From Sacculina carcini (Eukaryota > Arthropoda > Thecostraca > Sacculinidae), in NCBI GenBank assembly GCA_916048095.2, contig OU696583.1, forward strand, positions 4,150,750-4,214,749: a stretch of 64,000 nt of DNA. The letters run 5' to 3'. Positions 52,001 through 61,671 of the stretch are shown here, one piece after another. Numbering within the stretch: position 1 is the stretch's first letter; every line of letters starts with the position of its first letter. The notes under the pieces were generated by a model. That model did not search any database. It was given only the letters and a program-made list of their open reading frames with translations, and was not told where the DNA came from. Made by a program: the position numbers and the translations under genes.

Positions 52001-52527
52001 GAGAATTATCAACAGATCAAAACTATTATCAGATTCAATCAAGAGGAACAACTTTCCGCTGATCTCAAGGCCGACAGTTAAGAAAAGCACGGCCTCTACT
52101 CGGGTATCTTCTTTGAAACAAGACTGTAACATATTTGCACGACTCTACATTGCTAGTCAGTCTCGAGAAGGGTAATTGGAGGAATTCTTTTCCCATGAAA
52201 ATCAAGCCTATCCCCCTGCACCTGGTAAATTTGGAAAACTGCGTCCTTCAAACAAAAGCCTGCTTTTAAATTGATTGGAAGACCTGGCAATGCCCAGTGA
52301 TGCTGCTCCTGAAATTGATGCGGTTATGCTAGGTGGCCCTGCTGTTGTGCACTTTCTGACCCCACAAAATTGCCGGACCTTTGCTGAGTATGCTTCCAAG
52401 ATCTTCCTCCCCTTCATCCAAAGAGTACTGACCACTTGCGACAGACTGGACCTTGTATGGGATGTCTATCATCAGGACAGTCTTAAATCTGATGCCAGGG
52501 ACAAGCGAGGAGCTGGTGCAAGGCGAT
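49016..52527 (+). pseudogene. Decayed copy of a multi-copy-type animal gene of unknown function
   Basis: From the ATG at 49016: WNLCILCQNDASEQLQCP; a slip in a G-run near 49140; then open to 50001 (KWHKSCFLKCN, HLSCLSQLYRR). A TAA follows, then 50050-50784 (VDNIDHNPSSLTSHGSFHGT), frame changes near 50757 and 51000, then MMGGLHIEMAYLKTVG, SMSIDKAHEQNKG-like sequence, and after a junk stretch LRRWTVGGREMARLI. The end (52275-52527) reads MLGGPAVVHFL and LDLVWDVYHQDSLK. The N-terminal Cys/His pattern suggests zinc binding. I recall closely similar uncharacterised proteins, often in many copies, in fish, cnidarian and arthropod genomes; no function is established to my knowledge. At least five lesions. 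Confidence 0.7.
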
Positions 52528-52665
52528 TGCACGATATAGTTTCCCAAATAGCTGTATCAACGTTTGGAATAGTCTTGAAAAGTATGTAGTGGAATCAAGT
52601 AGTATTGGACAATTTAAGCGGAGATTAGACACTAGTGGGTTTGGAGACATGACAGCCTGAGCCTT
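52528..52665 (+). pseudogene. LINE reverse transcriptase C-terminal scrap
   Basis: In the frame from about 52531 it reads RYSFPNSCINVWNSLEKYVV and then FKRRLD, the conserved C-terminal block of CR1/RTE-like RTs (RYSF...N.WN.LP..VV....FK..LD). It is joined directly to the decayed gene ending near 52527 and followed by ACTAGTGAGTACACAC. It is a small 5'-truncated insertion. Confidence 0.6.
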
Positions 52666-52709
52666 GCTCATCTCCTGTACACAACAACTAGTGAGTACAA
52701 CTAGTGAGT

Positions 52710-52741
<32 letters not shown>

Positions 52742-53961
52742 ACACACATTCAAACACACACGCATCCGATTTTTTTTCATTGCACTAATTCAAAAATTAC
52801 GTTCCGACAAAAAAACTTTTCAGAGATGATTAAGGCTCTTCTAGTGTGCAATTTTTTATATTTTTGAATTATTTCGATTTATTTCGATGTTTATCCCGCC
52901 GACAAAACAATAAGAAATATATCTAAGTAATATTAATTATTGCAATATTACTTTATGAAAGTTATATTTATCAAAGCTAATCAACGCACTCTTCTAGTGT
53001 TATTTTTCCTACGCGCACTTTAGCGACGCGCAAATAGGGTAGTGTCATTCAAAAATACATACACATACACACACGCGTACACACAGACAAACATTCAGAC
53101 ACACGCACACACACACATACACACACATACACGTACACATATTAGCATACCTCAAACATTTGGACTATTTCTGCAGACTGAAAAAGTTAAGTTTGCCAAC
53201 AATAGAAGTTTAAAACCGGAAGTTGAAAGAACAAATTTAAAACCGGAAGTTGTTTGAATTTTATCAATCTAGCAGAAATAATTATTTTGGCCTGCAAAAG
53301 CGCATGATAAAAAGGACGTTAATGAATATATGTTCCCAAATAGAACAATAGAATGCAGGAGTAAATTACCAATCAAGCAACAACACATTTGATCGAGAAG
53401 AAATAAGACATGACTGGAAGACGACAGTCACAAGCCTGTCTGACTCATTGCTGCCCATACAACTAGTGAGAACAGCCAGTAAGAACTTCCACAAGCTCAC
53501 ATACACACGTGCGCATACGTATTCACTCACCTAAGTGAAGGCAATTTACCAGAGAAACATTATTGCACGTGTAGTCGTATATTGTGAGACGTATTGTGTA
53601 TCACGTCTAGACGATGCATTAGCCCGCGAGTGTTGTGAGGAAAATGGCCTCAGTAAAAATGAAATTATCAATATGAATTACGTCAATCTGCCTGAATAAT
53701 ACTGCAAGTGGGCACCGCTGGGCAAATTATTTTCCTACTGTAACTATCAGATACAATTGTATATTCATCAAAATGTCAGTAAAAAAATGACTGATGAGAG
53801 GCAGAACTGTTCCCACGATAAATAATGGGGGAAATATAGTGGGGGGTCGATTGACGAGGGGGTTTCACTTGAGCAATTTTCGCATTACGAGCATTAATTC
53901 CGGCAAATTTTCATCTCGATATACGGACAATGTTTCGAGTTACGAGCAAAATTGCCTTCAG
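52666..53961. other. Intergenic with CA microsatellites
   Basis: CA runs at about 52712-52749 and 53050-53135. A 3' end-like phrase (GACATGAC...ACAACTAGTGAG) at 53410-53470 resembles 52646-52710, suggesting a second LINE-tail or SINE copy. A small direct repeat, TTTAAAACCGGAAGTTG, occurs near 53210 and 53237. No gene. Confidence 0.5.
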
Positions 53962-54191
53962 CAGAGCCGTTGCGAGGACTTATGCCCCCCCGAAGGCAAC
54001 ACTTGGGGCCCCCATTATAAATAAATCACCAAATAATGAATGTATATATTATACATAATAACATAATACAAGCTCAGGTGAAAAAATCTGAGCAAAAAGG
54101 TAAAGGCTATACATAATAAATATTTAATATCATACGTGAAGCAACGCTTCCCCCCGGCCCGGGGGTACGGGGGGCGGTTGCTACGGCTCTG
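53962..54191. mobile_element. hAT-like MITE, probable
   Basis: The left end CAGAGCCGTTGC at 53962 and right end GCTACGGCTCTG at 54191 are inverted copies with one mismatch, and both ends have C/G-homopolymer-rich subterminal sequence (CCCCCCC, GGGGGG). The interior is AT-rich. No clear 8-bp duplication was found, so the boundaries or superfamily may be wrong. Confidence 0.45.
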
Positions 54192-54239
54192 GGCGTAGTG
54201 GCCGTTAATAAACGGTGATGTCCAGAAGACGGTCAATAA

Positions 54240-55140
54240 CTGCGTTCAGTACCAGTCAAGCGACAAGGTGAACTTCAATCGCGCCAAATCTGTAACACTG
54301 CAGCCAGTAGCATATCCACAACAAGCGAGGTTCAAACTTGGGTTGGCCATTGTCGGTCCTATCTGCGGAACTCTACCTCAACATCGCTACATCATTACGT
54401 TAATAGACTATTTCTCCAAATAGGTGGAAATAGGGGTTTCAGAGACTATTGAGACCAGCGACATTATCCAATTTCTGAGTAGCATATGGGCCAGAGAAGG
54501 ATACCCAAATGAATTGGTAACAGACAATGGTCGACAGTTGGTGAGCACAGAGATGGAGGCCTGCCTCAAGCAGAGAAACATCACTCATCGCCGCTTTTCA
54601 GCGTATTGGCCACAGTCAAACGGAGCCTTCGAAAGGTTCAACCGGACATTAAAACGTGACTGAAAACTTGCTGTACTTCATCATCTGAACAGTCGATGCG
54701 TGAGCGAATGTTGGCACTGTTGGGGAAGCATCGAGCGACACCACACTGTACTACAGGCCAACCGCCTTCACAACTCCTACATGGACAGCTGATGCGCCTC
54801 TCTGTTCCGATCGTGACAAAGAGGATCGGTGTTCAAGAGCTAAGCATAAGGACCTCACCGGCAAGGTACAACGTGAGCAGCGCCGCAATACTGGACATGT
54901 CGGGAAGACCGGCAGACGTTTCTCCGGTCCAGTGGGTGGGGCAATATAAATTTGGTAAACCTCGTAACCTGCTTCGCCTCGACCAACACCGAGGATGTCT
55001 GAGACTCCTGAACCTCTACCGAGTAACGGTACTACATTCCCCGACCAAGGATCGCTGGAGATAAAGGAGGATCCGTCTAGGCAACTTTCACCGTCACCGC
55101 GCGGTCGCCGCCGCCGGCTTCCGGCTTATCTTATGGACTG
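54240..55140 (+). pseudogene. Ty3/Gypsy integrase and C-terminal pol remnant
   Basis: Reads LGLAIVGPICG and then HRYIITLIDYFSK before a TAG at 54421-54423, then the integrase core YPNELVTDNGRQLVS and YWPQSNGAFERFNRTLKR, with a TGA at 54661-54663. From 54696 it continues RMLALLGKHRATPH, LLHGQLMRLSVP and YNVSSAAILDMSG, ending in RRRRLPAYLMDW and a stop near 55140. Catalytic Asp and Glu residues are still visible (VDxxGP-like, TDNG, FERFN). RT and RNase H are missing upstream. It belongs to a different Gypsy family from A, D and H. Flanking LTRs were not identified. Confidence 0.75.
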
Positions 55141-55978
55141 GTAATATCTTAAGAGAGGGTAGAAGCGGCTACGGCTAGAAGCGTACAGTGAGCTACATGT
55201 AACATGATACGTGATACACTTACACGATACGAATAATTCTGAACGTGCAGTTACATGAACGGTATGGTGTTTGGCTTGGTATCAGAGGTTGGGGCATTCT
55301 GCGTAGTGAGTTCGTGCTGCTTACTTGTGTAAATATATCGTGTGGTTTAGAGCGTTTCTCCTTGCTGCGATAATTCATGCGTGCGTGCGGACACCACACA
55401 TAATAATGAGACGTTTATCATAATAAGGCAGCGCAAAAATAAGACATTTATCATAATACGACAACGCAATAATAAGACATCTATCATCTATTTCGCCAGA
55501 GAAGCACCATCTCAGCACTGCAAAACACCTTCACGCTAAATATGTTATGAGGGACATCACATAATCACACAAGCAACTGAACACCACTAAGAACATTTCG
55601 CACAAATTACTCGTTTGCACTTGAGTTGCCAAAGCTATATATAGTGCGCACATACAAACATATACAATATATCGAAATCGCTGATACAATACAACGGCTG
55701 TCACGCAAAGCCTATAATTTCCTAGCAATGTACATTGGCTAAAAAATCACATAAAACACCTGTGTAAACATAACCAAAAAAAGCCAAACGCTTGAAAAAG
55801 TCCAACGCATAAACAAAAACACATTACACAAAGACAAGATAACAAAAAATACATTCAACAAAGCCACACATGATAACTGTCTCTGCACACACATACACAC
55901 ACTAGCGCTCTGACATCCCTGCACTAACCCCACTAGTAGTTCACTCTGGGGAAGGGAGGGGGTGACCGAGGCAGCCAC
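55141..55978. other. Intergenic and 3' flank of the BTB zinc-finger gene
   Basis: Includes TAAGACATTTATCATAATACGAC-like short repeats at 55400-55490 and AC-rich sequence at 55740-55900. I did not find a clear AATAAA for the minus-strand gene. Confidence 0.4.
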
Positions 55979-57362
55979 TCAGCCGCTGTTGTTGCGCAGC
56001 GAGTTAAAGTAGAACGAGGGGCAACGTCGCGGTACAATGCTCTCGATTTGCTCGTGCGTCAGCGAGTGGTTGGCGGCCAGATGTCGCCGCAGATGCGCCA
56101 CCGTGCTCGACACCTTGCCACATAGACGACAACGCGTCATTCCCTTGTGCATTTTCTCGTGGTGTAGCAGCGACACGCGCGAACCGTACTGCTTGCCGCA
56201 CTGGGCGCACGTGAGTGAAGGCGCCGCCTCACCGCCACCGCCGCTACCGCCACGCGCCGGGGCTTATATGTCACACACATACACGAGCATATACACGCAT
56301 ACATAAACACAAACACACAGACTCAAACACGCACACACAAATACACAGAAACATACATACACTCACACATACTCAAGCTCAAGCACATGCAAACACACGC
56401 ACACACGAGCAAAAACTAACTTACATGAAGACTCAATGTAACATGAACAAGTTGCATCGACAAGTACCGTAATCACCCAATTATAATGCTCCCTCCATGT
56501 TTGAATAGAAAAACGGGTCTTTTTGACATACCCAAGTATAATGCTCCCGTAAGTTTTTAGATTTTTATGTTAAATAAGTTTTCAGGTTATTTTTATGAAA
56601 AAAATATATTTCTGACAAAAACGTTGTATGCATATCAATCAGAATACATCAAAGTCATCACCATCACTGTCACCAAACTCTTGCGGAGTTTGTCTTGCGT
56701 CTGAATCCCAGCTTGATCTTCACCTTCTTCACTTCCCTCCCTGTAGTATACTGATTAGTAAATACTACAAACGTACCAACAAAATTTATTACATAATTTG
56801 ATCTCCCCTTACACAGAATTTGACTTTGCAAACTGGGATTTCTCACATATTGAAGCATAATGCTCCCCTAACTTTTCATGTTGAAATTTGGGACGACAAT
56901 GGGAGCATTATACTTGAGTGATTACGGTAATAAAAGAGAAAGCTACACCGATCCAAAATTTGCCACAATTAATCCTGAGACCTATCATTTTCTCTTTTTC
57001 AGTGTGACTAGTGAAAATCATCGCAGGATAGATATCAAAACAAACGAAGCACGGCAGTTATGAACTTTGCCTGGTCAGAGAATGTCAACCACAATATTTG
57101 ATGTGAAGGGCAATATAGTATGATCCACGTGAATAAAACACATTCGAGAAGCAGCGCACAAAATAAAGCAGATTCATGAAGCGAGGAAAATGCAAAAATG
57201 AACATGTTTCAACTATCCATTGAACATACTGTCAAGAAACTCAAAACTAAAATATATAACACAGGCGCGCGTGGGCATCACTGCCCCACGCGCGCCTACA
57301 AGACGTCACACTCCAACCACACCACAAACACCACTCCAAGCTCACACCGTGACACACGGGAG

Positions 57363-57424
<62 letters not shown>

Positions 57425-60143
57425 GTCCTCACCCGCCGCAACAACCAATCAGCGGCGAGCCGGTCATTCGCTCGCCGCCGCGGGGCATGAACAATTCACA
57501 AACGCATACACACACAGCTATACACAACTATACACACTTGCTCACACACTCTCGCACGCAATACACAATTAAACTGTACACGATCACACATAGACACACT
57601 AACACGTTCACGCACACAAGATCTCAGTCAACGTAGACACAATCTCTCACTGCACACAATCACACTACACATATCTTTAAGAATTTGTCAACATCTTACA
57701 GATAACATGTATAGCATGAGTTTGGTCGTATAATGCGAGAGATTCGTGGTTGAGCGGTGTTACTGTTGTATGGGCGGTGAATGTGTTAGCAAGAATCAGC
57801 ACTGTTTTGCTTTGTAAAATAAGCTATTGTACAAGGATACGATACACTTGGAGAGGGAAATAATCATTTTACTTTCTCGACATTTCTTTTTCATGGAACA
57901 ATTCAGCCACTGTTGCTTCGCCTAGCAAATGAACAGCGTGTATACTCAACCCAGCAGTCAATAAACAAGCTGACGGACAAACGAGAGAGATATATATATG
58001 ACATGCACAATCACACTCACCTGGATGCGTTGACGGCAGCGACGAGATGCAGAACGGCGCCGCCAGGCTCACCTCGGCCAGTTGAGGGGCCGAGATATGT
58101 GACGTCATCGTGACGTCACACGCTGGCGGCCAATCAGGCTCGGTTTTGAGACGATCAACATTGAGCTGACACGGCGCCGGTAGTGGCATAGAATCAAGGG
58201 CACACGACGGTCCGGCATCAGATGCGAACCACTCGCACTCTGACAATGAACGTTTCTCGCCAACCACCGCAGCTTCCAATAATGAAGCTGACGTCGTTTC
58301 GTTGCCGCTTGAGGTGACGCTGGAGGTGGACGTGGATGTGGTGACAGCAAGTTTACTGGCCGCCCCATCAGCACAGCCACCACGGTGTGGCGGAGGTTCG
58401 GGACATTCTGCGGCGCTCACGACATCACTACCAGCGCGATCAACAGCAAGGTCATGACTAACAACCTGATCATCACGGACATCCTCATCATCACCGCTGC
58501 CGACCGCCGCAAGTGCCGAACACGATGACAGATTACTGTCCACCACGCTCTCCTGGCACACACACACACGCACACACACACACGCACACAAAGATACAAG
58601 AAAATATAGGTAACTCAACCAATAAAACAACAAATGTCCGGGAACACGCTGGGAGCACTGGTATCAACAAACATCTAACAAAACGTCTTGAACACACTGG
58701 ATACAAGTGGATTAAGAAACAGGACACTATCAATAACGCTCTTTCTGGGCGCTTCCGGTACATGGGGTCACCACAGGGTGGTAATAGTGCTTGCACTCTT
58801 ACCATGCTACTGGATTTGCCTCTGATAAATAATAATAACAATATCAAGTGCACTCGATTTCCATACTACACAACCAGGCAAACACGCACACATGCATGAG
58901 TATGCAATGATAATCGATGATGTTTACGGGACACACCGGACACTGCGAGACCATACGGCACCCCCATGAGCGTGTGATAATCATGAACAGAGTGAGAAAT
59001 GATGAGAAGGCTGATTCGCACCACCTGATCCTGCTCTTTCACGCTCAATCCGCTGATTTGCAGCGTTTCGGCGGTGCGCAGGAAGTGGTCGAGCAGATGC
59101 TGCTCAATATTGACGCGGCCGCGGTACATGAAGTCGACCAGCGCGCGCAGCACGCCGCCGTCCACGTCCTGCAGGAAGAAAGCCATCTTGTGACACCGCT
59201 CTCTCTGCCGCGCACACACACACACACACATTGCATCTCATTACGTGTAGTATTTATAGAGCGTCCTACACCTAGAATGTCTCTAGGGCACTGCACACAC
59301 ACACACACACCCACAAACAACAAAAAGAAACTCAAACCTACACGAGCCAGGAAACATCAAACCTTATAGTCATCGCTAGAATGAACTAAACCGCAAAAAT
59401 AAACACATATACACACAAGATACACAAATAGACACACACATATACACACACACATACACTCTCAGGTGAAGTCATTCAACATTGAATGACCAGCCAGTAA
59501 TTGTTAGAAAAATTATGAGATTGCAAAACTGAAAGCCACTGACCGAAAAATGAACATTCACTGAAGCAGCGTGTGGAAAAACACCACCAAGGATTTAAAT
59601 TGATTTGAGTATTGCTCAGTATTGAGCTAAGTATCGAAATGTGTGTTCTTCTCGTTTGTTATCTCGTTATTTCATAATGATTTCAATGTACTAAGAGGTA
59701 TACAGATTTCAAAGTATTCGGGTGATATAAGCTATTTGTGTCTTGACCGACAGTTCGATTAAATATTTTTCTATCAACGCGGTAGATACAAATGACCCAG
59801 CACACGCTTCATTTCGATGCAAATCGCCCGGTTCTAAGCGCATTGTTGAAACAAAGCCATGAAATAACCCTTCTGGACAAAAATCAATCCGCAACAAACA
59901 GAACAGCAAACACCCAACGGTCAACAAAGAACTGCACAAGGCGTGACTCACTCTGATGATGTCGCGGAAGTAAGGACTGCACGCCGACAGCACCACTTGA
60001 TGGGTCTCCACGCGCGCTCCACGACAACATAACGTAATATCTGTCAGCTCATTGGCCTCTCTCAGACTGTCGAACGCCCGAGTCAAAGTCGACTCAAAGC
60101 TGTCCCATTTGAGGCAGAAGCGTTGCGAGTGGGCCGCCGTCAT
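55979..60143 (-). CDS. BTB/POZ zinc-finger transcription factor (four coding exons)
   Basis: Exons on the minus strand: 59952-60143 (64 codons, starts MTAAHSQRFCLKWDSFESTL), 59025-59204 (60 codons), 58021-58552 (177 codons plus one base) and 55979-56262; all junctions are GT-AG and in phase, total 395 residues. Exons 1-2 encode the BTB domain (LTDITLCCRG ... VVLSACSPYFRDIIR, then LVDFMYRGRVNIEQHLLDHFLRTAETLQISGL), the tramtrack/lola-group pattern for dimerisation. Exon 3 is a low-complexity acidic/Ser linker. Exon 4 has a Gly-rich lead, then two C2H2 fingers: CAQCGKQYGSRVSLLHHEKMH and CRLCGKVSSTVAHLRRHLAAN(H). Expected nuclear DNA-binding regulator. An upstream untranslated exon is likely (ATATCAG before the ATG). 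Ortholog name not assigned. Confidence 0.88.
56268..56410. repeat. CA-rich simple repeat in intron, TG in sense
   Basis: ACACACATACACG-type degenerate CA repeat in the intron just upstream (in sense) of the zinc-finger exon of the BTB gene. Confidence 0.85.
56467..56927. mobile_element. Tc1/mariner-type MITE
   Basis: Ends CCGTAATCACCCAATTATAA at 56467 and the mirrored ...TATACTTGAGTGATTACGG at 56927, flanked by TA on both sides (56465-56466, 56928-56929). The inverted terminal repeat of about 28 bp includes TATAATGCTCCC. A second internal TATAATGCTCCC occurs near 56530 and a mirrored one near 56862. At 461 bp there is no full transposase; a short minus-strand frame ending REVKKVKIKLGFRRK may be a C-terminal scrap. 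It lies in an intron of the BTB gene. Confidence 0.75.
57263..57297. other. GC-rich 13-bp perfect hairpin
   Basis: AGGCGCGCGTGGG and its reverse complement CCCACGCGCGCCT are separated by CATCACTG/C. It lies in an AT/CA-rich intron of the BTB gene. Confidence 0.85.
57363..57423. repeat. (CA)n microsatellite
   Basis: About 60 bp of nearly pure CA with one TA, inside the BTB gene intron between exons 3 and 4. Confidence 0.95.
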
Positions 60144-61120
60144 GACGCTCCTGATATAAAATATAAAATAGATTAACTACAGTTTCAAACAGAAAAACAG
60201 ACCGGGTACTAAGGAACTTTGCTTACCGCCATCTATACGTCGATTCTTGTTAATACCCAAGTCATTGGTCACCCAACGCCCAGGCGAGCTGTTATGACTT
60301 GTGCTATTTTCAACTGATTTTTCTTCTGTATTATAAATGAATTAAGATTAACAGTATATGAAAATATATACGCATACACACACAGACACCACACATATAT
60401 ACACACATACCTGTACGTAAATGTACAGACACACGAGCGTGCATTCACAAAACACATTTAAAAAGAAACCATAGTACCAGAGTAAATTTATGACAGCTCG
60501 AAATCTCCAGAATCGCAAAATAGTCAACTGCAAAACATCCAAAATTCCGATCACCAAACATCCAACCAACCAAGTGTGTGTGCGTGTGTGTATGCTTATT
60601 TGGTATGTAGGAGTGTGGGAGTGTGATTGTGTGCATGATATATTTATCAGTGTTTAGATGAGTGAATTAGTATGCGTGAATATGACTACACGTGCAAGCG
60701 CATGTACTGCATTGTATTAGCAATTGGATTAAACTCAGGCAACACAAGCTATTCAGCTTCAATTGCCTTTCCAGTTTCTGTTAAGAGGTATTTAAGCAAA
60801 CTGAAGTATACTGCTAAATTGTAGGAAAATGTCGCTAAATTATCGAAATTAAAAGAAGAAAACATGGACACCTACAGGGCACAGTAGAAACCAGAAACTG
60901 GTCCAAGGATTATTGCGTATGTTCAGAAACGTCTATCAACATTCAGGTTTGCACGTGTGGATTATTTTTCTTCTCGTGGGGTGCGTTATTGTGTGTTGTG
61001 GATAATTCTCTGGTTAATACGTATTCATTTACGGCTGTTTTCAACCGAATTGAACGTAATAAATTTACTTGTTTGAACGGTTTCATCAAAAAAAAATTTC
61101 ATTGATGTAATAAGTGTACA
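60144..61120. other. 5' region of the BTB gene and intergenic
   Basis: Divergent interval between the BTB gene (minus) and ATG5 (plus). CA-type tracts at 60370-60420 and TG-type tract at 60575-60596. No coding exon was recognised; promoters of both genes may lie here or further upstream. Confidence 0.4.
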
Positions 61121-61200
61121 TGAGCTTCCGAGTCGCTCGATGGCTTATGCTCTGAACCTTTGTAATGTAGGTTTGCGTTTCGTGTCCTGGCCTGGACCTC
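61121..61200 (+). mobile_element. tRNA-like SINE head, candidate
   Basis: GAGTCGCTCGATGGCTTATGC resembles an A-box region and AGGTTTGCGTTTC a degraded B-box about 35 bp later, then CCTGGCCTGG. It fits a decayed tRNA-derived SINE, but the boxes are weak. Confidence 0.3.
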
Positions 61201-61359
61201 GCTTATCAACACTCGCTTGAATCTATCCTGAGTCACCGCTGTAGATGTACACAGGGAGGCATACCAAACAATTCTCGTGTACGCTTAAATTACCAATAAC
61301 AGCACATGCACCTACGAGTACCGCTTATATTGAACTAGCGTTTATTTGTGTGTGCACCA

Positions 61360-61455
61360 TCCTGTTGTACGAACCCTGGCCAGGATCCAACCGTCAATCT
61401 CTGATACGAAACACTGTTTAGCGCCTAAACTACTGAACTACCCGTGAAACCGACT
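61360..61455 (-). mobile_element. tRNA-like SINE head, candidate (minus)
   Basis: On the minus strand GGGTAGTTCAGTAGTTTAGG (A-box-like) is followed about 40 bp later by GGTTGGATCCTGG (close to the B-box GGTTCRANNCC). The arrangement resembles a tRNA gene head but the cloverleaf is incomplete, so a SINE is more likely than a tRNA. It is inverted relative to the copy at 61121. Confidence 0.4.
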
Positions 61456-61671
61456 CGTTCACTGAAACTTGTTCAGCAATTCACGTTGGGCCACTATTGT
61501 CGTTGGTTGATTAATTTCAAGTTAATCAATGGAACAAGGGCTCCTGCACATGCGTGTGAAATTGCGGGTAAAACTAAACTAACAAATTGAAAGAAGCTAC
61601 AAAATTTAAAATGTGTGTTTGTGTGTGCATTTGTGCGTGTGTGTGTGTGTGTGTGAATGCCTGCTGCAGAC

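Noticed and set aside
53962..54191. A confident 8-bp duplication for the CAGAGCCGT element
   Set aside because: The flanking octamers (GCCTTCAG and GGCGTAGT) do not match, so only a probable call is kept.
57198..57636. Two His/Thr-rich frames (HTHTHT...) over the microsatellite
   Set aside because: Pure CA-repeat translation, inside an intron of the BTB gene.
61360..61455. A functional tRNA gene
   Set aside because: A-box and B-box-like sequences exist, but I could not form a full cloverleaf; a SINE head is more likely.
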